From: Bacillus aerolatus
GTDB taxonomy: Bacteria > Bacillota > Bacilli > Bacillales > Domibacillaceae
Direction of reading: 5' to 3'
Assembly (NCBI RefSeq): GCF_009183655.1
Contig: NZ_WEIO01000001.1
Span: 248,001 to 312,000 of the forward strand
DNA: 64,000 bases
Shown: positions 9,028-18,548 of the stretch, in pieces
Position numbering within the stretch: the first letter of the stretch is position 1
Layout: every line of letters begins with the position of its first letter
The notes under the pieces: model-generated
The model's input: only the letters and a program-made list of their open reading frames with translations
Told to the model about the DNA's origin: nothing
Database searches by the model: none
Made by a program: the position numbers and the translations under genes

Positions 9028-10026
9028 ATGGTTGAAAATCGCCACACAAGCATAGGTTTAAGTGATGAAACGGTACTGGAAATGTATGAAATGATGCTGC
9101 TTGCCCGCCGGTTGGATGAGCGGATGTGGCTGTTGAACCGTTCGGGGAAAATTCCATTCGTTATTTCCTGCCAGGGACAGGAAGCGGCACAAGTGGGAGC
9201 GGCTTTTGCCCTCGATAAAAAGAAAGATTATGTATTGCCTTATTACAGAGATATGGGCGTCGTGCTTACATTCGGTATGACTGCAACAGACATTATGCTT
9301 TCCGGCTTTGCGAAAGCGGAAGATCCGAACTCCGGCGGCCGGCAAATGCCCGGCCATTTCGGACAAAAGAAAAACCGGATTGTCACAGGATCTTCTCCAG
9401 TGACCACGCAAGTGCCACATGCTGTCGGGATTGCGCTTGCGGGAAGAATGGCACAAGAAGATTTGGTCACATTTGTCACGTTCGGAGAAGGATCGTCCAA
9501 CCAGGGAGACTTCCATGAAGGAGCAAACTTTGCCGGGGTTCATAAACTGCCTGTTATTTTCATGTGTGAAAACAATAAATATGCGATTTCAGTTCCAGTG
9601 GAAAAGCAGCTGGCCTGCGAAAATGTGGCAGACCGGGCGCAAGGGTACGGCATGCCAGGTTTCACAATCGACGGCAACGACCCAATTGAAGTATACAAAT
9701 ATGTAAAAGAAGCAGCGGACCGTGCCAGACGGGGAGAAGGACCATCCTTAATTGAAACTATTACGTACCGTTTAACCGCTCACTCGTCTGATGATGATGA
9801 CCGCAGCTACCGCTCGCCTGATGAAGTACAACAAGCGAAAACGAACGATCCGATCATTACGTTCTGCGCTTACTTAAAAGAAACAGGCGTGATGGATGAG
9901 GCGCTCGAAAAAGAAATTAATGACCGCATCATGAAAAAAGTAAATGAAGCGACAGAATACGCTGAACATGCACCTTACTCAAAACCGGAAGATGCCTTGA
10001 CATACGTATACGCAGAGAAGCAATAA
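9028..10026 (+). CDS. bkdAA: Branched-chain 2-oxo acid dehydrogenase E1 alpha
   Basis: Thiamine diphosphate-binding alpha subunit of the E1 decarboxylase that converts branched keto acids to acyl groups on lipoate. The ThDP/Mg motif GEGSSNQGDFHEG...ENNKYAIS is clear (about residues 155-195), as is the phosphorylation-loop-like YRLTAHSSDDD. 332 aa. The frame is open from 9001, but ATG 9028 follows AGAGGGGG at proper spacing and gives the usual length. Confidence 0.94.
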   Translation: MVENRHTSIGLSDETVLEMYEMMLLARRLDERMWLLNRSGKIPFVISCQGQEAAQVGAAFALDKKKDYVLPYYRDMGVVLTFGMTATDIMLSGFAKAEDPNSGGRQMPGHFGQKKNRIVTGSSPVTTQVPHAVGIALAGRMAQEDLVTFVTFGEGSSNQGDFHEGANFAGVHKLPVIFMCENNKYAISVPVEKQLACENVADRAQGYGMPGFTIDGNDPIEVYKYVKEAADRARRGEGPSLIETITYRLTAHSSDDDDRSYRSPDEVQQAKTNDPIITFCAYLKETGVMDEALEKEINDRIMKKVNEATEYAEHAPYSKPEDALTYVYAEKQ

Positions 10027-10040
10027 GGGGGGAGAAAGCG

Positions 10041-11024
10041 ATGCCAGTTATTTCTTATATAGATGCCATCACAATGGCGATGCGCGAAGAAATGGAACGG
10101 GATCCGAAAGTGTTTGTTCTCGGAGAAGACGTTGGGAAAAAAGGCGGCGTCTTTAAAGCGACGCAAGGCTTGTATGAACAGTTTGGCGAAGACCGCGTCA
10201 TGGATACGCCGCTTGCGGAGTCAGCCATTGCCGGGGTGGGCATTGGAGCTGCCATGTACGGAATGAGGCCGATTGCTGAAATGCAGTTTGCTGATTTTAT
10301 TATGCCAGCTGTCAACCAGATTATTTCCGAAGCCGCCCGTATTCGCTACCGTTCAAATAACGATTGGAGCTGTCCGATGGTGATTCGGGCGCCTTATGGC
10401 GGAGGAGTGCACGGAGCGTTATATCACTCGCAGTCAGTGGAAGCGATTTTTGCGAATCAGCCGGGCTTGAAAATTGTCATGCCTTCCACGCCATATGATG
10501 CGAAAGGACTGTTGAAAGCAGCGATCCGTGATGAAGACCCGGTCTTGTTTTTTGAACATAAGCGGGCGTACCGGTTAATTAAAGGAGAAGTGCCGGCGGA
10601 TGATTACGTGCTGCCAATCGGCCAGGCAGAAGTAAAACGTAAAGGAGACGATATTACCGTTATTACATACGGACTATGTGTTCACTTTGCGATGCAGGCA
10701 GCAGAAAAGCTGGCGAAAGATGGCATTGAAACAGAAATTCTTGATTTGCGCACCGTCTATCCGCTTGATAAAGAAGCAATTTGTGAAGCGGCAAAGAAAA
10801 CAGGGAAAGTACTTTTGTTAACTGAAGACAATAAAGAAGGCAGCATTATGAGCGAAGTGTCAGCAGTCATTGCTGAAAACTGCCTGTTTGAGTTGGATGC
10901 GCCCATTAAGCGGCTGGCCGGGCCAGACGTGCCGGCGATGCCTTATTCGCCAACGATGGAAAAATTCTTTATGGTCAACCCGGATAAAGTCGAAAAAGCG
11001 ATGCGTGAACTGGCTGAGTTTTAA
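10041..11024 (+). CDS. bkdAB: Branched-chain 2-oxo acid dehydrogenase E1 beta
   Basis: Beta subunit that pairs with BkdAA to form the E1 heterotetramer. Transketolase-type pyrimidine-binding domain (about residues 4-180, with LGEDVGKKGGVFKAT and ESAIAGVGIGAA) followed by the C-terminal transketolase domain (195-315, with VITYG and LDLRTVYPLD). 327 aa, full length. Begins 14 nt after bkdAA behind GGGGGAG. Confidence 0.95.
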   Translation: MPVISYIDAITMAMREEMERDPKVFVLGEDVGKKGGVFKATQGLYEQFGEDRVMDTPLAESAIAGVGIGAAMYGMRPIAEMQFADFIMPAVNQIISEAARIRYRSNNDWSCPMVIRAPYGGGVHGALYHSQSVEAIFANQPGLKIVMPSTPYDAKGLLKAAIRDEDPVLFFEHKRAYRLIKGEVPADDYVLPIGQAEVKRKGDDITVITYGLCVHFAMQAAEKLAKDGIETEILDLRTVYPLDKEAICEAAKKTGKVLLLTEDNKEGSIMSEVSAVIAENCLFELDAPIKRLAGPDVPAMPYSPTMEKFFMVNPDKVEKAMRELAEF

Positions 11025-11052
11025 GATAGCCGGCTAGAGAGGAGGATTTTTT

Positions 11053-12342
11053 GTGGCAGTAGAAAAAGTAACGATGCCCCAGCTCGGGGAAAGCGTCACC
11101 GAAGGAACGATTAGCAAGTGGCTTGTCAAAGCAGGAGATCACGTCAACAAATATGATCCGATCGCTGAAGTGATGACTGATAAAGTGAATGCAGAAGTGC
11201 CTTCTTCTTTTACCGGCACCATTAAAGAGCTGACAGCCGCTGAAGGAGATACATTGGAAGTCGGGGCTGTCATGTGTTTAATGGATGTGGAAGGCGCAGC
11301 TGATACAGAAGCAACGGTAGAAGCACCTAGTCAAAGCGAAAGCTCAGCGGCACCTGCACGAACAGAAACGGCGGAAGCAGGGACAGAAAACAAAGCCCGA
11401 TATTCACCGGCTGTGTTAAAACTCTCGCAAGAGCATAACATTGATTTAACACAAGTTAGCGGCTCCGGAAAAGGCGGACGAATCACACGTAAAGATATTA
11501 TGAAAATCGTTGAATCTGGTGAGATTCCGACGTCTCAACCAACACAGAAGCCTGCTTTACAAGCAGAATCGCAGCCAGCATCTGCGGCCCCGGAAAAAAC
11601 GGCACCGCAAGCGCCATCTAAACCGGCTGCCGCTCCAATGCCGGGAGATATCAGCATTCCGGTCAGCGGCGTCAGAAAAGCGATTGCCGCGAACATGGTC
11701 CGCTCGAAACATGAAGTGCCGCACGCCTGGACGATGACGGAAGTGGACGTGACGAATCTCGTGACTCGCCGCGATGCACTGAAACAAGAATTTAAGCAGC
11801 GTGAAGGCTTTAACTTAACGTACTTTGCCTTTTTCGTGAAAGCTGTCGCGCAGGCGCTGAAAGAGTTCCCGCAAATGAACTCTATGTGGGCGGGAGACGC
11901 GATTATCCAAAAGAAAGATATTAATCTTTCGATTGCTGTAGCGACAGAAGATGCGCTATTCGTGCCTGTCATTAAACGAGCAGATGAAAAAACAATTAAA
12001 GGAATTGCGAGAGACATTCATGAGCTGGCCGGCAAAGTGCGGTCAGGAACACTGAAAGCGGAAGATATGCAAGGCGGCACATTCACAGTGAATAACACCG
12101 GTTCATTCGGATCGGTTCAGTCGATGGGCATTATTAATTATCCGCAGGCAGCGATTTTACAAGTTGAATCGATTGTGAAGCGTCCGGTTGTCATGAATAA
12201 CGGCATGATTGCCGTCCGCGATATCGTGAACCTTTGTTTGTCACTGGATCACCGTGTGCTGGACGGGCTCGTTTGCGGCCGTTTCTTGCAGCGCGTCAAG
12301 GAAATTTTAGAGAATATTTCGGACGACACGTCTGTTTATTAA
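11053..12342 (+). CDS. bkdB: Branched-chain 2-oxo acid dehydrogenase E2 (lipoyl acyltransferase)
   Basis: Core of the BCKDH complex, transferring the acyl group from lipoate to CoA. Domain order: lipoyl domain (3-78; lipoyl Lys in MTDKVNAEV), an Ala/Pro/Gln-rich linker, the E3-binding domain (about 115-150, YSPAVLKLSQEHNIDL), a second Ala/Pro linker and the 2-oxoacid acyltransferase domain (200-429) with the active-site DHRVLDG. 429 aa. GTG start behind GAGGAGG. Last gene of the bkd operon; a terminator follows. Confidence 0.95.
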   Translation: MAVEKVTMPQLGESVTEGTISKWLVKAGDHVNKYDPIAEVMTDKVNAEVPSSFTGTIKELTAAEGDTLEVGAVMCLMDVEGAADTEATVEAPSQSESSAAPARTETAEAGTENKARYSPAVLKLSQEHNIDLTQVSGSGKGGRITRKDIMKIVESGEIPTSQPTQKPALQAESQPASAAPEKTAPQAPSKPAAAPMPGDISIPVSGVRKAIAANMVRSKHEVPHAWTMTEVDVTNLVTRRDALKQEFKQREGFNLTYFAFFVKAVAQALKEFPQMNSMWAGDAIIQKKDINLSIAVATEDALFVPVIKRADEKTIKGIARDIHELAGKVRSGTLKAEDMQGGTFTVNNTGSFGSVQSMGIINYPQAAILQVESIVKRPVVMNNGMIAVRDIVNLCLSLDHRVLDGLVCGRFLQRVKEILENISDDTSVY

Positions 12343-12346
12343 ACTG

Positions 12347-12390
12347 AAAAAAGCGGCTTATCCATTCTGATGTGGATAAGCTGCTTTTTA
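12347..12390 (+). terminator. Terminator of the bkd operon
   Basis: AAAAAAGCGGCTTATCCA pairs with TGGATAAGCTGCTTTTTA around a short loop, with a T-rich 3' arm, 4 nt after the bkdB stop. Confidence 0.85.
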
Positions 12391-12397
12391 TAGTCTG

Positions 12398-12578
12398 TTT
12401 TCAGGAAAAAAGATTGACGAGTCAGGAAAAACAATCCTTGGTTCAGAAATTCTTATGTCTAGTTTAGGGAAAAGCCGGTTCACTCGGGAAAAAGAGTGCA
12501 ATTCAGTAAAAGAGACTTGCCATTCAGAAAAAACGTATGTGAGTCATTAATTGTCATACATGAGTCAGGAAAAGTAAC
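12398..12578. repeat. Degenerate 21-nt periodic repeat array (nine units)
   Basis: A TCAG-type core followed by an A-run recurs at 12401, 12422, 12443, 12464, 12484, 12503, 12524, 12544 and 12565, so spacings are 21, 21, 21, 20, 19, 21, 20 and 21 nt. The best-kept unit reads GAGTCAGGAAAA (units 2 and 9); others are diverged (TTAGGGAAAA, TCGGGAAAA, TCATTAATT). No open frame covers it. It lies between the bkd terminator and a TnpB remnant. Function unknown. Confidence 0.65.
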
Positions 12579-12612
12579 GCTTTACTTCTGCCAAACTCCA
12601 TTTATTAACAGC

Positions 12613-12737
12613 ATAGATTATTGAACCCTCCCGCCAATTAACACTCTTTCGAGTTGTTTGAAGTGGGGGATTCTTTTTCCTGCGAACACCAGTGTATCCA
12701 CCAGTTATTAAGCAGGCGATCCCCGCAGTTCCTGCGG
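12613..12737 (-). mobile_element. IS200/IS605-type right end and possible omega-RNA remnant
   Basis: Downstream of the tnpB remnant on the minus strand the sequence runs through GGAACTGCGGGGATCG and GAATCCCCCACTTC, then a hairpin side GGCGGGAGGGTTCA. This CCCCCACTT...GTGGGGG-type hairpin followed by TTCA is the usual right end of IS605-family elements, and in TnpB loci this stretch yields the guide RNA scaffold. Boundaries are approximate. Confidence 0.5.
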
Positions 12738-13093
12738 TTAGGTCGTACAAGCGGCTGACGCCTCCGACAATGCATCTAACTTTAACATTCTTAGTGCTTC
12801 CTTTTTAAGATTGATGGCTGCGTTTATATCCCTGTCATGGTGTGTACCGCAAGAAGGGCAGTTCCATTGGCGCAGTGCGAGGCTTTTTACTTCTTTGTGC
12901 TGATGACTGCAAGCGGAACAAAGCTGGCTGCTTGCGAACGCTTTGGATACCACGATCACCTCAAGCATGTTACGGAATTCTGACCAGCTTGCTTCACTAA
13001 TCGCTTTGGACAGGCAGCGGTTTTTCAGCATATTCGACACTTGCAAATCCTCTATGCCTATGATGTCGTGTTTTTTGACAATTTGTAAACCCT
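12738..13093 (-). pseudogene. tnpB: Truncated and internally deleted tnpB (IS200/IS605 family)
   Basis: The minus-strand frame reads [24 protein letters not shown] (RuvC-II Glu), then [15 protein letters not shown] and [16 protein letters not shown] (zinc ribbon and RuvC-III Asp). This is the C-terminal third of TnpB, the RNA-guided nuclease carried by IS605-type transposons. The N-terminal two thirds, including RuvC-I Asp, are gone. About nine residues normally found between the MLE and VIVV stretches (YKAxWYGR type) are also missing, so even the kept part is damaged. The upstream edge coincides with the terminus of the structured repeat at 13094. Not functional. Confidence 0.85.
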
Positions 13094-13224
13094 GTTGATT
13101 GGAGTGGAAGGCGCGAAGACTCCTGCGGGATCAGCGGGACAGGTGAGACCCCGCAGGAGCTTTTGCGACGAGGAGGCTCACCGCCCGCCCCGCGGAAAGC
13201 GAAGCGCCTGGAATAGAAATCAAC
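13094..13224. repeat. 131-bp structured intergenic repeat with GTTGATT termini
   Basis: The element starts GTTGATT and ends AATCAAC. Subterminal GGAAGGCGC and GCGCCTGG extend the inverted repeat, and inside CTCCTGCGGG pairs with CCCGCAGGAG, with a GC-rich stretch GAGGAGGCTCACCGCCCG. It is GC-rich against its surroundings. Elements with nearly this sequence are, from memory, scattered in intergenic regions of many Bacillus-type genomes, but I cannot name a formal family. One copy in this window. Confidence 0.7.
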
Positions 13225-13245
13225 AGACCCCATCCACAAGCGAAA

Positions 13246-13294
13246 TAAAAAGACTGTAGACAAACTCGATTTTCATCGAGTTTGTCTACAGTCT
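13246..13294 (-). terminator. Terminator of ypuA
   Basis: A perfect 19-bp inverted repeat (13251-13269 with 13276-13294; AGACTGTAGACAAACTCGA arm) with a 6-nt loop. On the minus strand it is followed by TTTTTATTT, so it serves the ypuA-like gene that ends at 13333. Confidence 0.85.
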
Positions 13295-13332
13295 GAGCCG
13301 CCGGGTTATCCCGGCAGCTTGCTTGCTGAGCT

Positions 13333-14193
13333 TTACTTGAATAGGCCGGCGATCCAATCAACGATTGCTTGCAAAAAGTCGAGAATCGACTGCAAAATGC
13401 TTTTTCCTTCTTCAGAGTTTTTAAAGTCGTTCCACTTTTCTTTTGCTTTGTCAATTTGACTGTTCACTTGATCCCAGTTAATGTTCAAGTTTTTCATTTT
13501 ATCGAACAAAGCTGAAAGCTGGTCGATTTGGTCCTGTGTCAGTTGAATATTTAATTCATTGGACACATTGTTAATAATCACTTTGATGTCTTGAAGTGTT
13601 TGCGGGTTTTCTTTCGCTACTTCTTCTTTCACGCGCTGAATTAATTCAGTCGCCTGCTTTTCGCCGATTTCATCGCCAAGCTTAGCAGTTGTGACCATTT
13701 CTTCGTTAGCTACTTGTTTTTGTTCTTCGGGAATTTTTTCCCCGGTGGATGTTTCATACGCTTTAATTAATCCGGTAAGTGCAGCTGTGCCTGATACTTC
13801 AAATGGAGCGGTAATGTAAATATCCGCATCTTTTACACCAGCAGTCGACAAAGCATTCGTATACATTTCTTTAGAGACCCAGGAAATATTGTTTGTCTGG
13901 ACATTAATGCCGTAGCCTTTTTCTTTCATTGTAATTTTACTTGATGAAATCGCTTTTGAACCAATTTGGGCTTTCGGGATATATTCACCTAAATATTTAT
14001 GTTCTTCTGCATTAGATACGGTGACGGTGGTCACATCTTTTGGAACGTCCATCTCATTCAGAATTTGCTCTTTTTGAGCGGGTGATAAGTTTTCGCCGAG
14101 AGTAACGATTACATCGCCGACTGCGCTGTCTGCCTGCGCAATCGTGGCAAAGCTTAAAAATAATACTCCCAGCCATGCGAAGATTTTTTTCAT
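13333..14193 (-). CDS. ypuA: DUF1002 secreted protein (YpuA-like)
   Basis: A 286-residue protein with a clear signal peptide (MKKIFAW then a hydrophobic stretch ending AQA, about residue 22) followed by a DUF1002 domain and an amphipathic, Gln/Asn-rich C-terminal part. Family function is unknown; cell-envelope location is expected. The frame is open up to 14244, but ATG 14193 follows AGGGGAG at 5-6 nt and starts the signal peptide. Transcribed divergently from mutA. Confidence 0.85.
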   Translation of the reverse strand: MKKIFAWLGVLFLSFATIAQADSAVGDVIVTLGENLSPAQKEQILNEMDVPKDVTTVTVSNAEEHKYLGEYIPKAQIGSKAISSSKITMKEKGYGINVQTNNISWVSKEMYTNALSTAGVKDADIYITAPFEVSGTAALTGLIKAYETSTGEKIPEEQKQVANEEMVTTAKLGDEIGEKQATELIQRVKEEVAKENPQTLQDIKVIINNVSNELNIQLTQDQIDQLSALFDKMKNLNINWDQVNSQIDKAKEKWNDFKNSEEGKSILQSILDFLQAIVDWIAGLFK

Positions 14194-14329
14194 TGTGTTC
14201 TCCCCTAATTCAGTTTCCTTCAAATGAGAAGGTAAGGTTAGCATAGCATGTTACAAAGTTTTTTTCACGAATGGGCTTTATGGAAGCGTGAAAAAGCGAG
14301 TGGCATTTCCTCTTTTTGTCACGTCTTCA

Positions 14330-14358
14330 TTGATTGCAGCAAAAGGTTCAGATAAAAT
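14330..14358 (+). promoter_or_regulatory. Sigma-A-like promoter of the mut operon
   Basis: TTGATT (14330-14335), a 17-nt spacer and TAAAAT (14353-14358), about 68 bp before the mutA start codon. Confidence 0.45.
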
Positions 14359-14425
14359 AATAGTAGGTAAAAAATTTAGAATTGTTTTAAGAAATAAATC
14401 AATTGTAGACGAAGGAGGAGATTAC

Positions 14426-16363
14426 ATGGGAATTCAAGAAATGAAAAGCCAGCAGTTTCCTGAGGTAACGATGGAGGAGTGGCAAAAGACAGCGGAAGCT
14501 TCTTTAAAAGGAAAGCCGTTGGAAGCGCTTTATACGACCACTTATGAAAATATATCAATAAAACCTTTATACAGTCCAGAAGAAGCGGAGGCGGCGAGAG
14601 CCGAGCAATATCCGGGGGAACCCGCTTACACGAGAGGTTTTTTTAAAGGCGGTTATATACAAAGACCTTGGAAAAACGCTCATTCCTTGTTAGCAGATAC
14701 CCCCACCCGCTTAAAAGAAAAATTATCTGTGGCTTTACAAGAGGGCCAGAACGCGGTGTCGTTTGCTGTGGAAGAAGTGCCTAACATGACACTTGCTGAG
14801 TTTTCCGGACTGCCTGTCAATGAGCAGCCACTATACATAAACACGAAAGAACATTTTCTTGCGATTGCTTCCTTTTTACTGAAAGGAGAAGCAGGCAAGA
14901 CGAGCGGAGCAGCGGGAACGGATCTCTTGTCCCTGTATGCAAAAAAAGGACTTATCCCGGGTGAGCAAGCGCTCGCTCTACAAATAGAAGCGATAGAAGA
15001 GTTAAAAGAGGCGTTTCCTGAACTGAAGACAATTCGCATCGATACCGTTCCTTATCATGAGGCAGGAGCGAATGCGTTTCAAGAAATTTCTATCGCTTTA
15101 GCTGAAGCGGTATTTTGGTTCGAGCGGCTGAAGGAAAAAGGTTGGTCCCCTGAGGAAACGGCTGAAAACATTCACTTTCACTTTGCCATCGGTTCGCAGT
15201 TTTTTATGGAAACAGCTAAGCTGCGTGCGTTCCGCAAAGCCTGGACAGCCTTATGTGATGCATATAGTATAACCGGGGACGCGGTAAAAGTAATGGTAGG
15301 AGCAGAAACATCTGCTTTCACTTTGTCGAAGCTTGATCGCCACGTCAACATTTTGCGCACAGGCAGTGAAGCGTTTTCTGCACTCGTTGGCGGAGTGGGA
15401 TTTTTACAAGTAACTCCGTTTGACAAAGTGAACGGACAGTCAACTCCTCTAGGCGAGCGGATTGCCAAAAACATTCCGCTTATCCTGAAAAATGAATCCC
15501 ACCTTGGAAAAGTCGTCGATCCGGCGGGAGGCTCTTATTATATCGAAACATTAACTGCGGAGCTGAGCAAAACGGCATGGGAGCATTTTTTAACGATTGA
15601 GGAAGCGGGCGGAATTCTTTCCATACTTCAAGCCGGCACTCTTCAAGAAGAGCTGGCTGCTGTTTTAGAAAAGAGAAATAAAGATCTTGCTGTACGCACA
15701 AAATCAATGATAGGCACGAACATCTATGCTGACCTTAGCGAACAAGTGCCCAGCGGAAAACCGAAACCGGAAGTGCTGCTGGCAGAAAATACAGTTTCTT
15801 CATTTAAAGAGATAGCAAAGAAAGTCAATGATCAAACGACACTCGCTGAGCTTCATGTAAAAGACAGCGGTAGTGCAATCATTCCTGTGAAAGCGCAAAG
15901 GCTGGCTGAGCCATTTGAAAGGCTGAGAGAGAGAGCGGAAAGAATTCAATCTTCTGGAAACACTTTAGAAGCGGGCCTTATTTGCCTAGGCAAGCTAAAA
16001 GAGTTTAAACCGCGGGCTGATTTCGTGACCGGGGTACTCTCAACAGGCGGGATTTCTGTTAAGTCGAGCGGAGAGTGCCAATCGGCCGAAGAAGCCGTTC
16101 AATTTGTAAAGGAAAGCGGCCTCGCTTATTACTGTATTTGCGGAAAAGATGAAGCGTATGAAACATTCGATCCGCAGCTCATAGAGACAATTAAGCAAAC
16201 GGGAGCAGCGGTGCAAGTGGACCTTGCAGGCAGACTACCTGCTGAAGCGGAAGTGGAATGGAAAAAATCAGGTCTGGACGGATACGTCCATGCGGGGCAG
16301 AACATATTAGAGAAATTATCAGCTTTGCTTGAACTTTGGGAAGGAGAGACGACACATGAGTAA
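14426..16363 (+). CDS. mutA: Methylmalonyl-CoA mutase small subunit
   Basis: Beta subunit of the adenosylcobalamin-dependent mutase that interconverts methylmalonyl-CoA and succinyl-CoA. It keeps the mutase barrel fold ([15 protein letters not shown]..., [10 protein letters not shown]) but the C-terminal cobalamin-like domain lacks the DxHxxG cobalt ligand motif, as expected for the non-catalytic subunit. 645 aa. ATG 14426 lies 5 nt after GAAGGAGGAG; the frame upstream to 14288 is not used. Overlaps mutB by 8 nt, so translational coupling is likely. Not present in the B. subtilis equivalent region. Confidence 0.93.
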   Translation: MGIQEMKSQQFPEVTMEEWQKTAEASLKGKPLEALYTTTYENISIKPLYSPEEAEAARAEQYPGEPAYTRGFFKGGYIQRPWKNAHSLLADTPTRLKEKLSVALQEGQNAVSFAVEEVPNMTLAEFSGLPVNEQPLYINTKEHFLAIASFLLKGEAGKTSGAAGTDLLSLYAKKGLIPGEQALALQIEAIEELKEAFPELKTIRIDTVPYHEAGANAFQEISIALAEAVFWFERLKEKGWSPEETAENIHFHFAIGSQFFMETAKLRAFRKAWTALCDAYSITGDAVKVMVGAETSAFTLSKLDRHVNILRTGSEAFSALVGGVGFLQVTPFDKVNGQSTPLGERIAKNIPLILKNESHLGKVVDPAGGSYYIETLTAELSKTAWEHFLTIEEAGGILSILQAGTLQEELAAVLEKRNKDLAVRTKSMIGTNIYADLSEQVPSGKPKPEVLLAENTVSSFKEIAKKVNDQTTLAELHVKDSGSAIIPVKAQRLAEPFERLRERAERIQSSGNTLEAGLICLGKLKEFKPRADFVTGVLSTGGISVKSSGECQSAEEAVQFVKESGLAYYCICGKDEAYETFDPQLIETIKQTGAAVQVDLAGRLPAEAEVEWKKSGLDGYVHAGQNILEKLSALLELWEGETTHE

Positions 16364-18548
16364 ACCGGATTTTAAACAGTTCGCCCCAGCCGACAAGTTA
16401 AATAACTCGTCTCTGACAGAGTGGAAAGCGGCATTGGAAAGAGAAGTGAAACAATCATACGAAGAGCTGTCTTTTGAAACGAATGAACAAATATCGCTGC
16501 AGCTTCTTTACACGAAACAAGATATCGAGGGTTTTTACCATTTAAACGATTTGCCTGGTGTGGCACCTTTTACGAGAGGCCCTTACCCGACGATGTATGT
16601 GAACCGTCCGTGGACAGTCCGCCAGTATGCCGGCTTTTCAACAGCGGAGGAAAGCAATGCCTTTTACCGCCGTAACTTGGCAATGGGGCAAAAAGGATTA
16701 TCTGTCGCGTTTGACTTGCCGACTCACCGCGGCTATGATTCTGATCATCCACGTGTTGTAGGCGATGTAGGAAAAGCAGGCGTGGCGATCGATTCAGTGG
16801 AAGATACGAAAATTTTGTTCGGTGGCATTCCACTGGACCAAATGTCCGTATCCATGACGATGAATGGCGCAGTGCTGCCCGTGCTGGCGTTTTATATCGC
16901 GACTGCAGAAGAACAGGGTGTGCCGCAGGAAAAGCTTTCGGGAACGATCCAAAATGATATTTTAAAAGAATATATGGTCCGCAACACGTATATTTATCCG
17001 CCGGACGTCTCAATGCGGATCATCGCCGATATTTTTAAATACACGTCCAAACATATGCCGAAATTTAACAGCATCAGTATTTCCGGTTACCATATGCAGG
17101 AAGCGGGAGCGCCTGCGGATATAGAGCTTGCGTATACGCTGGCGGATGGGCTGGAGTACGTGCGGACAGGGTTAAAAGCAGACATCGATATTGATTCGTT
17201 TGCACCGCGGCTCTCATTTTTCTGGGCGATCGGCATGAATTATTTTATGGAAGTCGCGAAAATGCGGGCGGCCCGCCGGATGTGGGCGCAGTTGATAAAG
17301 CCGTTCGAACCGAAAAACACAAAATCAATGGCGCTGCGAACACATTCGCAGACGTCTGGCTGGAGCTTGACAGAGCAGGATCCATTCAACAATGTGACAC
17401 GCACGCTCATAGAAGCACATGCGGCGGCAATGGGCCATACGCAATCGCTGCATACGAATGCGCTGGATGAAGCGATTGCACTGCCGACTGATTTCTCTGC
17501 CCGCATTGCCCGTAATACGCAGCTGTATTTGCAGGAAGAAACAGGGATCACGAACGTCATCGACCCTTGGGCTGGCTCTTATTACGTGGAAGCACTAACA
17601 AATGAACTGATGGAAAGAGCATGGCAGCATATCGAAGAAGTAGAAGAACTCGGTGGCATGACGAAAGCAATTGAAACCGGACTTCCGAAGATGCGGATTG
17701 AAGAAGCGGCAGCGAGACGTCAGGCGCAAATTGATTCCGGAAAAGAAACGATCATTGGTGTCAACCGCTATCGCCTTGCGGAAGAAGACCCGATTGATAT
17801 TCTTGATATTGATAATACAGCGGTACGGCTGAAGCAAATTGAGCGCCTGCAGCGGGTGAAAGATTCGCGGGATCAGGCGAAGGTGAGGGAAGCGCTGAAA
17901 GAGATCACTAAAGCAGCTGAAACAGGAGAAGGGAATTTATTAGAACTCGCGGTCAATGCAGCAAGAGTACGGGCGACGCTGGGGGAAATTTCCGATGCGA
18001 TTGAAGATGTAAGCGGAAGGCATAAAGCGGTGATCCGGTCTGTGAGCGGTGTGTACAGTTCTCATTTCTCTGATGAAGGCCAAATAGCTGAAGTGAAGCA
18101 GATGACAGATGAATTTAACGAACAAGAAGGGCGCCGGCCGCGTTTGCTTGTCGCAAAAATGGGGCAGGACGGCCATGACCGCGGAGCCAAAGTCGTTGCA
18201 ACTGCTTATGCGGATTTAGGCTTTGATGTCGATATCGGCCCTTTGTTCCAAACGCCGGAAGAAACCGCTTTGCAGGCGGTTGAAAATGATGTTCATGCCA
18301 TTGGCGTCAGTTCGCTTGCTGCCGGCCACAAAACGCTTTTGCCGGCCTTGATTGCCGAATTGAAAAAGCTTGGCCGTGAAGATATCATCGTTTTTATCGG
18401 CGGTGTCATTCCAGCTCAAGACTACGAGTTTCTCCGTGCCAATGGAGCGGCGGCTATTTTCGGGCCGGGGACAGTCATCCCTGTTTCTGCCCAAAAAATT
18501 CTCGAAGAAATATACCGCAAGCTCGGTTACGAGGAAGTGGATGAATAA
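16356..18548 (+). CDS. mutB: Methylmalonyl-CoA mutase large (catalytic) subunit
   Basis: Catalytic alpha subunit. The N-terminal TIM-barrel domain (about 50-550) has the substrate-binding [19 protein letters not shown] stretch and [26 protein letters not shown]. The C-terminal B12-binding domain (about 595-730) has DGHDRG at 605-610 with cobalt-ligand His 607, followed by [10 protein letters not shown] and FGPGT. 730 aa, full length. ATG 16356 follows GGAAGGAGAG. Its stop overlaps the meaB start by one base. Confidence 0.96.
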   Translation: MSKPDFKQFAPADKLNNSSLTEWKAALEREVKQSYEELSFETNEQISLQLLYTKQDIEGFYHLNDLPGVAPFTRGPYPTMYVNRPWTVRQYAGFSTAEESNAFYRRNLAMGQKGLSVAFDLPTHRGYDSDHPRVVGDVGKAGVAIDSVEDTKILFGGIPLDQMSVSMTMNGAVLPVLAFYIATAEEQGVPQEKLSGTIQNDILKEYMVRNTYIYPPDVSMRIIADIFKYTSKHMPKFNSISISGYHMQEAGAPADIELAYTLADGLEYVRTGLKADIDIDSFAPRLSFFWAIGMNYFMEVAKMRAARRMWAQLIKPFEPKNTKSMALRTHSQTSGWSLTEQDPFNNVTRTLIEAHAAAMGHTQSLHTNALDEAIALPTDFSARIARNTQLYLQEETGITNVIDPWAGSYYVEALTNELMERAWQHIEEVEELGGMTKAIETGLPKMRIEEAAARRQAQIDSGKETIIGVNRYRLAEEDPIDILDIDNTAVRLKQIERLQRVKDSRDQAKVREALKEITKAAETGEGNLLELAVNAARVRATLGEISDAIEDVSGRHKAVIRSVSGVYSSHFSDEGQIAEVKQMTDEFNEQEGRRPRLLVAKMGQDGHDRGAKVVATAYADLGFDVDIGPLFQTPEETALQAVENDVHAIGVSSLAAGHKTLLPALIAELKKLGREDIIVFIGGVIPAQDYEFLRANGAAAIFGPGTVIPVSAQKILEEIYRKLGYEEVDE

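Noticed and set aside
9058-9543. 161-codon minus-strand frame inside bkdAA
   Set aside because: Antisense to a conserved E1 alpha gene; arises from codon bias.
12398-12578. 21-nt repeat array as a CRISPR
   Set aside because: Units are too short and degenerate, there are no unique spacers of constant length and no cas genes.
14288-14425. Upstream extension of the mutA frame
   Set aside because: No ribosome site, and it covers the likely promoter; ATG 14426 has a strong site and fits family N-termini.
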